A DNA stretch of 64,000 nt from Haliclona indistincta (Eukaryota > Porifera > Demospongiae > Haplosclerida > Chalinidae). The position numbers were made by a program, and so were the translations under genes. Shown here piece by piece: positions 35,665 to 56,723 of the stretch (its first letter is position 1; each line of letters starts with the position of its first letter). The notes under the pieces are model-generated. The model saw only the letters and a list, made by a program, of their open reading frames with translations, was not told the DNA's origin and searched no databases. The DNA lies in NCBI GenBank assembly GCA_964017065.1, contig OZ024786.1:8809047-8873046 (forward strand). The letters are read 5' to 3'.

Positions 35665-36133
35665 TTATGAATTGCTCTATCATCATGATCAATTTGTGTA
35701 TGTAAGAGACTTAGCAAAAATCAGTATAAGAAATAAAATTATGGTGATCAGTAATAATTTAGCAAACTAAGAGTGTAACAGTAAGAATTTGCATCGATCG
35801 CGTTCTAGTGATGTCAGCTTGAAAGCTTGTATGTAGTGCCGGGAGATAATCTCGAGTTCTTGCAGATTCAAGTTTTGTACAAGAGATTTGTTTTCCCGCG
35901 TCAACCCGGCAACCGTCACTTCAACTGTATTATCTATGGTTCAACGAAGGTCGTTTGTCAAGTAAACTCTCTATCCTGGTCTCACAGTTCAGTGTATGAT
36001 TTCACCGTTCAGAAAATCAACAAAATGCTAAAATGTCCCTACAGTAGTTCCAACATGCAGATACCGTTTTTTCTATTAAAACGAGTCGGAAACTTTTGGG
36101 AGTAATGGCTCGTAATGGAGTAATGGCTAATGG
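35665..36133 (+). other. 3' flank of gene C
   Basis: Shares about 250 bp with the flank of gene B, then becomes unique. No gene was seen. One open stretch (35827-36105) has no family features. Confidence 0.5.
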
Positions 36134-36760
36134 CTAGTCTGGTTCCCAGACCACACCTCTTCCGCTTTGCTTCTGAGAGGGTCTCTGCTCGGGTCTCTGG
36201 CAGCTTGCTCGACTTTTCTCGGTCTTGGTGACGTCATTGTCACGCGTTCAATAGCTACACGGATGCAATATGCGGACAAATTGTCTGTATACTAATGTCT
36301 GTGGTCACATAAACTACAGCACTCGACAATAGTTATAGATCAGGTCAAGAAGACACGACAGGTACTATGCTGTGTTCCTTGGTGGCGCTCGAAGATGGCA
36401 GCGCTCACAAATGTAATGGCAACAACAATAAATCGCAAATTATTTTTCCACACCTGTTGGTAGCGAAATCGCTCGTTTGAGCCAGCTAAGAAGGGGCTGG
36501 CTGCCTCGTAGTACTTATTAGTCAACGAAGATTACCCTAGATGCTCTCTGTCATCGATGAATCTGAACACACTGCACTACCGCCATGTTGATCATGTGCT
36601 CAACGGCGCGTTTGTCATGTGAATTTTGAAAATAAGGCGATCTGATTGGTCATTCCCATTTTCTGAGAATGAAACGTCATCAAGACCGAGAAAAGTCGAG
36701 CAAGCTGCCAGACCCTCTCAGAAGCAAAGCGGAAGAGGTGTGGTCTGGGAACGAGACTAC
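36134..36760. mobile_element. TAGTCTGGTTCCCAGACC foldback element
   Basis: Inverted ends of roughly 95 bp: CTAGTCTGGTTCCCAGACCA to TTTTCTCGGTCTTGGTGACG on the left, and the complement GACGTCATCAAGACCGAGAA to GTCTGGGAACGAGACTA on the right. Short relatives occur at 8509, 56648 and 60774. It carries no transposase. Confidence 0.8.
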
Positions 36761-36824
36761 GACCTCACTGTCATGGCACATCTCGGGACGAGTATATACA
36801 GCTTGTTGCAAGTAGATTTGACAG

Positions 36825-36923
36825 GGGGGATGATTCGAGCTTTGGACTAACAGAAGCCACTGTGATCTGTCATCAGCTGGGATACACTGGTGCTAGTAGC
36901 TACAGTAGAACAAGAGATGACAC
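36825..36923 (+). pseudogene. Orphan SRCR-domain exon
   Basis: Between an ACAG acceptor (36821-36824) and a GTGAGT donor (36924), the frame reads GDDSSFGLTEATVICHQLGY followed by TGASSYSRTRDDT. This is the core of a scavenger-receptor cysteine-rich domain: the EA-V-C-QLGY motif. No flanking SRCR exon with the WGTVCDD part was found nearby, so it is probably a stranded exon from a receptor gene, left at the rearrangement junction. Confidence 0.65.
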
Positions 36924-37151
36924 GTGAGTAAATGCATAATAGAGTATCTGAACCTCTCTATATTGCGGACAAGTATGTGCAAATGTTTTATGGAAGTGTT
37001 CCCCTATTATTGAGTAATTCTGTATAGACCCATTGCATGATATGTGGCGATGACGTGAGGTGTGTAGGGTGTGACTTATGGTTTTGTTATTACGTTTTAT
37101 ACGTTACGGCATAGATAATATATTACCCTCCCGGGATTGGCAACACGGCTG

Positions 37152-38573
37152 ACAACACTAACAAGGCGCCATCTGTACTCGATGCTCAACCTGAACCAGT
37201 ATCCGATGAGTTCAACCTCTCTGGAGATAACATTCATGTGCCTCAAATATCACCAATAAACACTAACTTTGGTCCCATTGGTCCACCCCTGAGACCTGTT
37301 GCTAAGCCGTCCTCTACTCCTCCTGTTGCTCAGCACTGCTCCCCTCAGAAAGCTGGTGTGCAGACTCCCCCAGTCACCAAGAGTCCACTGCTGGGCCCTG
37401 CTCCACACGGTCTTCTCCCTGCTCCACAGCCACCTGTAGAGAAAGGTCAGTTATCAAAATTCCTGACCTTGTGCTTCAAATTTGTCACGTAGGGTTACAC
37501 TTAGGTATTGTGTTGATGTGTTCTATATTTCTTCCTAGGAGCGTATTTCAGACCCATCCGTCCAGAAGAGGCTGATCAACCCAGTGTACCCACTCACATA
37601 CCCACTCCTCTGCGAGCTAGGATCGCGGACACCTCTTCTGGCTACACCAACTGGTTACCATCCTCCAGTCATGTCCCACCCACCACCTCCTCCTCCACCA
37701 CCACCAGCTCACGGTCACTATGGTAATCCGTCATCTTAGTCAAGACCATGGTCTGACTCTGGTGGGTGCAACACATTATTATTATATGTAGTAGAGGCTC
37801 TCTGTATATTACTGAGGCTTAAAGGCGTGTTCACATGGAATCCACTTTTGATGCGCATTCAATCCCCAAACTCGCCAAAGCGAATTGGAAGCGAATTCAA
37901 TGCGCATCGCGAGCGTTCACATGTAGCGAATTGGATGCGAATTACGCGGCAATAAAAGTCTACATCACGCTCTTCTTAGCCTTCAACGATGCTTTTGTAG
38001 CTTTAAACGTCCATTACAAAGCGTTTAGTCCACCAAGCGCCTTGTATCTACTCGCGTCTGCCCACGCACTAAACGCAATTCGCTTCCAATCCACTTTCAA
38101 TCCACCTCCGGAGGTGGATTGAACGCAATGCGCATTGAATTCGCATCGAGCAGAAGCGAATTCATGTGAACGCTAGCGAACCGGATTGAATGCGCATTCA
38201 ATCCACTTTGCAGGGTCCATGTGAACGCGCCTTTAGTTGGAGTGCTTGGGGTACGGTATGCCTTTTTGATTTTTTTTCATTTGAGCCGGTGAAGGCTTGA
38301 TTGCACACATGTACATGTACGTCACTTTGTTTCTAATTTTTCCCTTTTATAGTTCCACTCACACACTCTCCTCTGTCCAAGGCAGTCTCTAAGCCAGCCA
38401 GTCCCTATCAAGACCCTGGGGACAGGATCAGTCCCAGCAGGAGCCCATTGCAGATACAGCAGGGATTGTTCTCTAAGATGTACCCACCAGGCAATGTGCC
38501 TGGCGGTAGCACATTCAACCCTAATGCTCCATCGTTCATACCAATGGCTCTACAACAGATACCACCTCCTCAT
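37152..38573 (+). pseudogene. Partial ANKHD1 fragment (three exons)
   Basis: Exons 37152-37445, 37539-37761 and 38353-38573 match the copy 1 exons at 4803, 5269 and 5683. The first starts inside the exon with no acceptor. The second has a 4-bp insertion (GCTA, near 37617) and a TAG where the other copies read TAC (TCATCTTAG). The fragment ends near 38605, where sequence jumps to the ankyrin part of copy 2. It cannot encode protein and would not splice in frame to 38783. Confidence 0.85.
37822..38233. mobile_element. AAGGCGTGTTCACATGGA inverted-end element
   Basis: Ends AAGGCGTGTTCACATGGA and TCCATGTGAACGCGCCTT, with TA next to each end. Inside are GCGAATTGGATGCGAATT-type repeats and a palindrome around CCACCTCCGGAGGTGG. 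It interrupts the intron of the partial ANKHD1 fragment; copies 1 and 2 have the empty site. Confidence 0.8.
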
Positions 38574-38782
38574 GTTAGTATAAATGACAGAATTATTGTG
38601 CACTAATGCAGTGCATTTGTAAAATTACATATACACAACAAGAAGTGTTTGTGAGCATGCTGTTTATTAGGCCTCTTTTGTGTCTGCGAAGACAATTGCT
38701 GACAATTGCTCCCTCCCTCCCTCCCTCCCTCCCTCCCTCCCTCCCTTCCTCCCTCCCTCTCTCCCTCCCTCTCTCCCTCCAG

Positions 38783-47693
<8,911 letters not shown>

Positions 47694-48176
47694 TAATGAC
47701 AAGCATCAAGTCAGTCTAGCTAGCTCTCTTCATTCCGATACTGATTCATGCTGATTGTACCATGTCATTATGAACTCACTACACTCTCTTTAATAATAAC
47801 TATACTAATACTAACCTGTACAGTACAGACATGTTGTATCGTGTGTGTACTGTTACTAATTCTCTTCTGTACATGTTGCCATATGTCTCACTCTTCTCTT
47901 AAAAATTATTGTTCTGTGAAATCACTTTGAACAGCAACTACATGTACTATTGTTGGGGTTGGTAGGTGTATAAAAAGTCAGTCATTTCTAATTCACAAAG
48001 TGGTAAGGCAGTTTTGCTACGCCCTTGGTGATACTAGTTAGGCAGTTATATATTTTAGAGTCAGCAGAACATGCATGTGACACCAGATTGAGCACGTGCC
48101 ACACCTTGTGACGTCTAGCCACACTGTTGACATAACTTGTCGTTGCTCGTTCGTGTCTTCTACTAACCCGCTGACA

Positions 48177-51100
48177 ATGTCTGACAGTAAGCTAGTTCTG
48201 TCTGACTGTTTCTATAACTGTTAACTGTTCGTAGATATTCCAGTACCAACCATCTTCCAGCTGACAGAGGAGCTGTACTCGTTGAGCGAATGGTACTCTC
48301 TGGGTGTGGCTTTGAGAGTTCATCCCAATAAGCTGCAAGAGATCCAAAAATCATCTCCACAAGAGGGAATTCAACGATGGAGGATTGATTTGCTACAGCA
48401 TTGGCTAAACTCAACACCTGATGCCTCGTGGAGCATGATTATAACAGCACTAGAGAAAATAGAACACCGTGAACTGTCAGCTAGTCTGAGAGAAAAGTAC
48501 CATATCCCACAAACCACATCAGGTACAGTGAGAGCATCTGTTGTATTAGTATAACCAGTTTAATATTTTCTGAATCAGCTTTATAGTGAGTTCATTTTTA
48601 ATGCAAGGCAGATAATTTTTAGTGGGAGATGATTTTGGCAAATCGCCAAGCTTTCGCCAAAATGAGCTAGGTCAGAAATAAATGGGAACCAGGTGCTGGA
48701 TGCCAAAATTAAATCTGCCATAATGCAAAATCCAGGTGATTTTTACTTTCAAAAATTGGTATAAGTACATCGTCTGAAAATCAAAATGACCTTCTGGTAC
48801 CTTCTTATAAAACTGACCTTCTTATACAACTACTTGGTATAATGGTAATAGGAATAATTGTTACATTGATTGTTTTATTATAGATCAGCACACAACAGTA
48901 TCCACAGCCAATATGGCTACTAGTCCTACTACTCCACAAGCAGGTATTATAATAGTTGGTATTATAATGTAAAATTTAACAATCTCCCACAGAAAAAGTC
49001 ATACCTCAGGTGTATGAAGGAGATTTTGAGGATCTCCAGGGGCAATTTGTTCGATTATTTGCTGAAGTCACAGAAGAGATTGAGAAAAATAAATCAGTAA
49101 CAGCAGAAGATCTCAAGAAATTTCTTGCCTATTATCCAGATCTTGAGTCATCTCTCATCAATGCTGAAAGTATCTCTGAAATGATGCGTATACTGAAAAA
49201 TCGTTCGAGCTTCATCTGCTGTTCTCGTCTCAAAAATGTTGCAGAACACTTTAACATATCTGCTGTAACTGAAAAAATTGCAGTCTACTTTCAATACTTA
49301 GAAGACTTCTGTTCCAGAAAACTGACTAAAATCATTAATGAGCTGAAGCCTTTTATCTCAGCTGAGTCAATGGAGTTTGCTCCACCCACTACTCTGACAT
49401 TCAAATTGGAATGGAATCCCGACGATAAGACATTGATCGATATTCAAGGTGTTCTTAGACGAGCATTTCATGAGCAGAGTATCTACGTACACATCGTTGT
49501 GATTAGAGGAGGGAGTGTACGGGTAATCTGCTGTGCTCCACAGTATCTGATGACCGAACTAGTGAGGCTAGCACAGAAGAACAGGGAGCTGCTGGTGAAG
49601 AGCAGTGTCACCTACCTTAGGGTAGGAGACACTATAGTAGTGGACACCAGTGATCAGAATGAGGTGACGATATGTTATCATAGAAACTGTGTTACTTTAG
49701 ATTTTCATCATCAGATATCACTTGTGAAAGATCTTGTTCTTCAACTAACCATTGCACTTCAGCTGAAAGGTGAGTTGAAAAGTAGACTTTATAATCATTT
49801 TGCTTTTTCGCAGACTGGCTAAGTGCAGGATCTGATTCTCAAGGTATGGTAATACATAGCCTCGTACCCAGGCTCTCTGGCGGAGATTTAATTATGCGTG
49901 GGTGTTGAAATGCAGGGGTGGCGATTGAGAGCCTGGTATCCACTGATTCGCACATGCACAGAAGATTCATGGAATTCCATGAATCCGTATATTTTAGTTC
50001 ACTATTGTGTTACCAAGAGTAAATAATGTAGAGAGAGTATCGAACGCCGTATAGCCCCATACAAACACTCTGTGCGAAGTAACGTGACAGGCACGTGAGA
50101 AAAATTACGTATTATTACGTAGCGCTGGTTCGCACCACTGTAACCACTCCCACTACTTCGCTAGCACTAGTCTATACCGACAGCGTTCAACGGCCAAAAT
50201 ACCAGCTAGTCCACTCGAAGAATGCGTCCCAAAGAGAATACCGCCTGATGATCCCAGCAGAGTGACCGTGACGAGTCTTGCGCAAGCTGGACGGGAAACT
50301 TTCACCGACAAACTGTAGTTTTACAGACTAGCAGGCCGGTCTTCTCGTGGCTGGCTGCAAAACGTTTCACTGGAATCCTCCAGCTGGTTTTCTCTCGCGG
50401 ACTAGGCAGCAGTTCACTCGAGCGTCTCGTGCAGCCTAGCTTTTAATAGCCATCGATCACCGATAACTGCACTAGCAATCGAGGGAGGCGTGACGCCTGC
50501 GTCACAACTAGGCAGACCAAGATCTGTTTACGTCATAGAATCACGTGCCTGTCACGTTACTTCGCACAGAGTGTTTGTATGGGGCTATACGGCGTTCGAT
50601 ACTCTCTCTACATTATTTACTCTTGGTGTTACTTTGCGTCACGTTTACGGGACGACTGATTGTGATCGTGTACTAAGGCTATGCTGTTGGCTATGTGCAT
50701 TTGAGGCCCGTTCCAGATAGATTTTAGGCTGTTAAGAGAGCAGACAACTGGAGAGAGTTGCCCGCAGCCCCGCACGCTTCTGTCAGGTATGACACGTGGA
50801 CGTACGAGGCTATACCTTAGTCTTGATAAACTGGAACGCACCTCGTGGAGCTACACGGGTCATATGCTTTGTGCAAGCATTGTCCCACTTGATGCTCTTA
50901 TGGTAGGCAAAGTCAGGCTTGTGGGAGACGCAGACGCTCGATCAATGCAGTGAAGGCGTAGCCATGTTCTAAACAAAGACGTCATAACGATATCTCGGTG
51001 GGCGTTGATACGTCATGACACATGCTTCTGCTCATTAATTCAAAACGCTAGATACCAGGCTCTCAATCGCCACCCCCGCATTTCAACACCCACGCATAAT

Positions 51101-53405
51101 TAAATCTCCGCCAGAGAGCCTGGGTACGAGGCTAGGTAATACATTGTATGTGTCTGTGTTACAGTCATACTGTGCACATGGGTCATGAGTGTTTCCTAAC
51201 CACAGCAGCTGAGGATGTGATGAAGAGTATGACACACTCCAGTGCTGTGAGTGATGGTGTTACTGATGATGGTATAGTACATAATGGTTGTCAACATACT
51301 CAGAGTGAGCCCTCCAGCTCAATACGGCAGATCACAATGGATGAGGCTGAGTATATCTTGAGTTATAAACCAGATGGAACCTTTCTTGTCTGGGAAGAAA
51401 GTGGAGAAACTGTGTCTGGTCTATCATCATCGTCATCAATTCTCTCACATAATATTAGTGTTGTGTGAGTAGTACATGTCACCATGGTAACTGGTATATT
51501 TATTGTTCATTGTTTGTACAGTGTCAATGGGAGGGTTGTGCATGGATCAATCTACAAAAGAGGACACCACTATGGATCACTCAATATTGAAGAATTCACA
51601 TCAGTTGAACACTTTGTAGCATTTCTCTCAAGAGCAGGGTTTGCTCTTAATTTAGGAACAACACCAGTTACACTGACCAATCGACTATTTCCTGACAAGT
51701 GAGCTATCAGTAATGTTGTTTGTGTTTATCACTTCTCACTATCTGCAGAGATACTCTTGCTAACCTACCATCAGATATTCCTGCTATCTTACGAGTGAGT
51801 GTGTTTATAACTAAGGCATGTCTGCACTGGTGGGCGATCCCGGGTTGAACTTGGATAGATCTAGTGTAGATGCTGACCCTCTCCCCACCTATTGATGTGT
51901 GGGCGGACAGGGTTAGCAGCTAATCTAGATTGCGTCTGCATTCTATCTGCGGGAATCGGGTTTTTGAGAATCCGAGTTGAACCCGGTTCAGCCAACCCAC
52001 ATACGTATTAATTTTGGGTTGAAACCGAGTTCTCTCTTGCGCCGCCACGTGCATGAGAACAGATCCTCTCTGAGCATTCAAGCGCTAGAGAAAAACGTAC
52101 ATTGTCAAGAAGCGCTCGTGCTAGCAATAAAAACACTACTTTAGACTATGACTACCTTAGACTAACTCTTTATGTTTGATTTTGAAGCGTACCTTTGGTT
52201 GTTTGGAATACTGGTAACCATCTTAATTCCTCAGTATCACACATTCAGTGATGTGGCATCATCACTTCCTAAGCGTTACCCTCACCATGATGAGATCACA
52301 TGGCTCTGCAGACAGCTCAGTAAGGAGGAGTCAGAGAGGTTGCTGAGAGGGAGGATAGATGAGACATTCCTAGTGAGAGCAACTGACCTGTCAGGTCCCA
52401 ATCACCTCTTCACTGTGGATATAGTGTAAGTAGCAAATACCAAACAGCATGACACTTATACCGTGTTTACACTGGGCATAATAACCGTATCGTGCCGTGC
52501 CGAGCCGCACTGGCCCGGTTATTATGCCCAGTGTAAACACGCGAAAACGAGGGCCGTGCCGAGCCGTGCTGTGTCTAGTTGGCTCACCTATTTTTAAGGG
52601 TCGGCACGGCTCGGCTTTAATTGCAAGTGTAAACGCTAACAACGCGTGCCGGGCCGGGCCAGGTTGCTTTTTATCGACCTACAGCCACTGCTATGGTGAT
52701 CTAGGCTTCGCCAAAGGAAGAAACAATAATACTCAGCGAGTTTGTCTTGAAAAGGAAAGGATCAGGAAAGTGAGGATGCCGGCAAAGCGTACGTTATGCA
52801 ATGCGTACATTCAGCATACTCCTGCGTGCCCATTGTTACTCATTCCATAACATAGCTCTGACAAAAGCTGTACGGAAGAAACAGGCAACAATGCATGCAC
52901 CAGTACAGATACAAACTCGCTTCAGCTATCGTTTCTATGTAGCCGCCATTTTATTCTCCCCACGTGATGAAGTCTCCGCCTTTTACAATTGACTTGGCCC
53001 GGTAAAAGATTGTGCAGTGTAAACGCGTGCCGGGCCGTGCCCGAGCTGTGCTGTGTCGTGCCGTGCTCCCTAGTGTAAACGCAGTATAAGAACAAATTTG
53101 TTGTTTGCTGCCATGGTGGTTTTAGTCTGTAGCCATTGTCAACACTGCTGCCCACATAGTACTATCTAGCACTGTAAAATTAATTATGATAATTGTTCTT
53201 CAGGGTACATAAGAAAGTGGTCAGTCTGGTTATTAATAAAGAAGATGATTGGTTAAAAGTAATTGGAAGATCGAGACAAAGATATGACTCTATCAACACA
53301 TTAGTGATGCGTCATGTCATTACATCAGTTGTTATACTATTTGGTGATCATACAGTACATGTATATTTTCGATATCCAGTGCACTCATCAAAGTATTATA
53401 AGTGA
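48177..53405 (+). CDS. Gene D: Death - unknown domain - SH2 (no pTyr Arg) - SH2 adaptor
   Basis: Exons 48177-48186, 48235-48522, 48884-48943, 48993-49769, 49814-49843, 51206-51464, 51522-51698, 51749-51794, 52235-52425, 53204-53405; 2040 nt, 679 aa, in frame throughout. Exons 6 and 10 each have one codon more than in gene A. The Death domain (SEWYSLGVAL, LLQHWL, ASWSMIITAL) is clearly diverged from that of A, although the family domain is nearly the same. The N-SH2 domain has GTFLVW and the C-SH2 has FLVRATD. Inverted-repeat elements fill introns 5 and 9. With gene A it is one of two members I judge intact. It lies directly downstream of ANKHD1 copy 2, as A does of copy 1. Confidence 0.85.
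49857..51134. mobile_element. TAGCCTCGTACCC foldback with 9-bp target duplication, hosting a second element
   Basis: Inverted ends of about 85 bp (TAGCCTCGTACCCAGGCTCT ... AGAGCCTGGGTACGAGGCTA), flanked by GGTAATACA at 49848-49856 and 51135-51143. A 9-bp duplication is usual for Mutator-like elements. The CAAGAGTA element (50014-50625) is nested inside it. It fills intron 5 of gene D and is absent from A, B and C. Confidence 0.85.
50014..50625. mobile_element. CAAGAGTA...TACTCTTG element, second copy, 7-bp target duplication
   Basis: Inverted ends CAAGAGTAAATAATGTAGAG ... CTCTACATTATTTACTCTTG, flanked by GTGTTAC at 50007-50013 and 50626-50632. Same ends and target length as 24618-25206, but the inner arms differ (ATAGCCCCATACAAACACTC). 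Confidence 0.85.
52455..53090. mobile_element. CTTATAC-GTTTACACT inverted-end element
   Basis: Ends CTTATACCGTGTTTACACT and AGTGTAAACGCAGTATAAG, with GC-rich sub-repeats of CCGTGCCGAGCCG. It lies in the last intron of gene D and is absent from A, B and C. Confidence 0.75.
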
Positions 53406-53458
53406 TTATCAATAATTGCTCTATCATCATGATCAATAATGTGTATGTAAGAGGCTTG

Positions 53459-53610
53459 ACAACAAATTTGTTCTTATACTGCGTTTATACACTAGGGAGC
53501 ACGGCACGGCACAGCTCGGGCACGGCCCGGCACGCGTTTACACTGCACAATCTTTTACCGGGCCAAGTCAATTGTAAAAGGCGGAGACTTCATCGCGTGG
53601 GGAGTATAAG
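53459..53610 (-). repeat. Inverted duplicate of the element's right end plus flanking intron
   Basis: Reverse complement of about 52965-53105. It includes not only the element end (CTTATACTGCGTTTA) but also adjoining intron sequence (ACAACAAATTTGTT). It lies just after the stop of gene D. Copying host flank points to template switching rather than transposition. Confidence 0.7.
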
Positions 53611-54205
53611 AATTAAAAATTATGGTGATCAGTAATAATTAGCAAACTAAGAGTGTAACAGTAGAAACTTTGCATCGATCGTGCTCTGGTGATGTCAGCT
53701 TGAAAGCTTTTATGTAGTGCTGAGAGATAATCTCAAGTTCCTGCAGAGTCAATGTTGTACTAGTCTAGTACATTAATTACTAGCGAAAAGAGAGCTAGCG
53801 GCTACCTTGCACCTTCTCTCATTCTTTTCTGAACAAAATGCTTGTGTAATTACTTAAGCTTAGTTTTCTACAAGACTGAGATTTGTTTTGCACTTTTCAA
53901 GAGCTCTTTTGTTTTATCAGAATCTCCTATTCAATGTCAAGTTAATCACAACCGGTGAACTTCTAATTTTACTAATCCAGGAGTAAAGCATTAATTTTGA
54001 GGAATCTGGTCATTAATAAATAATAATGATGGAATATTATATGTCACTGACCAACCATGATAAAACATTAACGTGCAGTCTAAAAATATATAGTCACACA
54101 AACAGCTGTAGCTATCTTTGTGAAAGGATCAATCTGTGAGTGTATTAATTTTAGGAGTTGACTACACACACATGGTGTCCTGAAAGTCCTGTTACATGCA
54201 TGTAT

Positions 54206-54640
54206 AAGTGAGCAAGAACAATGGGAGATATATGCATTGAGAAAATATGAACTGCAAAAGGAATCACTGATTAGCTACTATTCTTATGGAATTTTCTGCA
54301 CATTCAATGAACAGGACAATACTTTGAAATACAATAAGGTAATGTGGGTAACTTGGAACAAAATTCAAACTTGGACCTCCTACTTCCCAACAGTCGCTAC
54401 TGTATCAACTTTGTATGGTTCAGTTAGAAGGTAGATGAGCGTCCTTTCTAACTTGCATATATAAACGCTCCTCTCTTCTTTGCAGTGTTTTTTAGACGAG
54501 GGATACGGACCCGACTAGCAGCAAAATCATGCTAACTACATGTAGTCTCTTCTCTAAAATTCCCGGATTTCAATTTTAGTGGCTCTAGTACTACATGTAA
54601 CAGTAGTGCAGAACACCAGAAAGAGATCATCTTGTGTAAC
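54206..54640 (+). pseudogene. Decayed 3' exons of an unidentified gene (copy 2)
   Basis: Counterpart of 16100-16534. The first exon (IYALRKYELQKESLISYYSY ... EQDNTLKYNK) is open to its GTAATG donor here. The last exon (from 54486) has an extra T and meets TAG after three codons. The two copies carry complementary damage. The family is not recognised. Confidence 0.35.
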
Positions 54641-54755
54641 TATGATTGTTGTGTTTCTTTGTTTCGTGTTTTTTTGTTTTTAGCTATAATCATCTGTCGT
54701 GAAATTAGCCGCGCAATGTGGCGCGGATTGCGCGGGAAAGATTCAATTTTGTCTG

Positions 54756-55397
54756 CGAAACTGCACTAAAAGCTTCTGACACACGTTTGCAGTGGTGCTA
54801 GAGGCGACTGGAATTGACCTTTCATCTTCGCTCCTTTTTCATTACACAAACGGCCAGGAAGATGAAAAAGAGTCGGGGTTCCAAGTTACCCCACCCACTA
54901 ATTTTCCAGTCCTCTTCATAATCGAGCTTCGGTTGCAAAGCAGACGAAATGTAGCTCCAAGATTCTTTATGCCCACGATTGACTACAAGTGTACCTACTG
55001 TGTGAGCATATTTTCCCATATGGACTTGTCATCCGGCTCCACGCACAGGCCGGAAATACCTCCACTCACAGGCCGGAAATAGTCAGACCTTGTCATCCGC
55101 CTACTCCACGCACAGGCCGGAAATCTCAATCACAGGCCGGAAGCTTCCATAAAGCTCCACCAAAGGTAGCACTATCTGGAGATTGCTTGGAAGATAGCCT
55201 TGGCAGTCCTTGCTCCTGATGCTGGCGCTGCCCTTTAGCCGTCTTCACGTGTAAGTTGTTACTGTACGTATACCTAGTCTCCATACTATAATGTGTAGTG
55301 TTTGTTGTGTGTGTACGTGCCTACATAGATAGTAAAGTAATTCAGACCTCCCTAATGTCAAAATGCAATGTGTGCATGTACTATGTACATCATGATA
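54756..55397. other. Spacer with a 64-bp tandem duplication
   Basis: No gene was seen. At 55026-55140, CTTGTCATCCG...CTCCACGCACAGGCCGGAAAT occurs twice about 64 bp apart, giving four ACAGGCCGGAA cores. Confidence 0.6.
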
Positions 55398-56117
55398 CTA
55401 TATAGAGCAAGGTTGATACAATGTGAATAGATGCCTAGTCGATGTGTAGGCATTAGAGGGTTAAGCATTTTGTTGTGTATGTAGGTCAATATGTGTGTCG
55501 TCAATAGCATGACTGTCTTATCCCAGTCTCTTCCTCTTCTCTCTCTCTCTCTCTCTGTCTGTCTGCCTGTCTGTCTGTCTCTCTCTCGCTCTCTGTCTCC
55601 TCAATAACCAGTTGCTATAGCATTTTTGTGTGTCGCAGGGATGCTGCTCCCTATTGGTCTTGCATTCTATGCTTGCAGTGCTGTGTTGATGTAATACTAA
55701 CCAGCAACAAAGTCACTACGTAGTCTGGACAGCAGTTGAATTGATGGCTACTGCACTACCATGCATGCATGAACTTAATTATGTGATTGGTGCCCCGAAC
55801 TGTTCATGCCTATAGCAGATGGCTTTACCTATAGCTGAACCTTGATCTAATAGTTTCTGTTGACTTGAGTCACTTGACATGGGTTGTCAGCTAGGGTGGC
55901 ATGGATAGTGGTTAGAGTACTTGTCATCATGGAATCCGTAGCCATCAAAGAGGTCTCTCCCTTTCCTCTCTCTCTCTCATTGTCTTTTTTATTCCCTCTC
56001 GATGTTTCTATCTCTGTATTTTCATCTGTCTCTTACTCTATAGCTCTCTCCAAATCTGTCTGCTTTCACTCTCTATCTTACACACATAATTTTTTTATGA
56101 GCAAAACCAAAACTCTG

Positions 56118-56121
56118 TGTA

Positions 56122-56157
<36 letters not shown>

Positions 56158-56190
56158 CGTGCGTGCGTGTGTGCGTGTGTGTGTGTGTAA
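56118..56190 (+). repeat. GT microsatellite
   Basis: GT-dinucleotide run with GTGC interruptions, inside the segment found only in the left arm. A CACG tetranucleotide run follows at 56343-56362. Confidence 0.9.
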
Positions 56191-56426
56191 GATTCACCTA
56201 TATTTTTTAATAAGGAAAACAAGTTCTACTAGGAAAACAAAAATATGATATGTGAGATGGAATAATGAGCTTCTGCTGATTGAAGGTCAATAACGAAACC
56301 TGAATGAAATTCAGGTTTCACAAGTTTTGTTAATAAAACCTGCACGCACGCACGCACGCACATTCGTAATCACTTACATAATATGTACTCATACTCTCTC
56401 TCACACACTTCATCTCTCAAACTATG

Positions 56427-56509
56427 TCTGATTGACTGCACTGATGAGATCCGATAGATCGAAACAGTCTGATAACTCATGTTAATTGTCGACTGTCTGC
56501 AGTTTCAGA
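56427..56509 (+). ncRNA. Hammerhead ribozyme 1 (type I)
   Basis: All core parts are in order. Stem I 5' strand CTGCA (56436-56440); core CTGATGA (56441-56447); stem II GATC/GATC (56448-56451, 56457-56460) with loop CGATA; core GAAA (56461-56464); stem III CAGTC (56465-56469) with GACTG (56491-56495); U then C at 56496-56497 as the cleavage site; stem I 3' strand TGCAG (56498-56502). Stem I resumes after an internal loop with TCTGA/TCAGA (56427-56431, 56505-56509). Cleavage is predicted after C56497. Stem I is open, so the fold is type I, the class known from Penelope-like elements and animal retrozymes. Confidence 0.88.
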
Positions 56510-56647
56510 TTCTATGTTTCTGTTCTCTCTTGTCAAATTTTTAATTTGTTCAGCAAAAATTAATGTGTTCACATTGTTAAAATATAGATCTGATCATAAC
56601 ATTGTTTCAGCTATGTTCTATTAATAATGTATTTCACATGTATACTA

Positions 56648-56723
56648 GTCTCGTCCCCAGGCCACACCCTCCTTCCTCGTTCATCTCCTCAGCAGGGGGA
56701 GTGGCCTGGAGGCGAGGCTAGTA
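56648..56723. repeat. Short TAGTCTCGTCCCCAGG foldback inside the palindrome arm
   Basis: ACTAGTCTCGTCCCCAGGCC pairs with GGCCTGGAGGCGAGGCTAGT around a short loop. Its twin in the other arm is at 60774-60850. It belongs to the family seen at 8509 and 36134. Confidence 0.75.
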
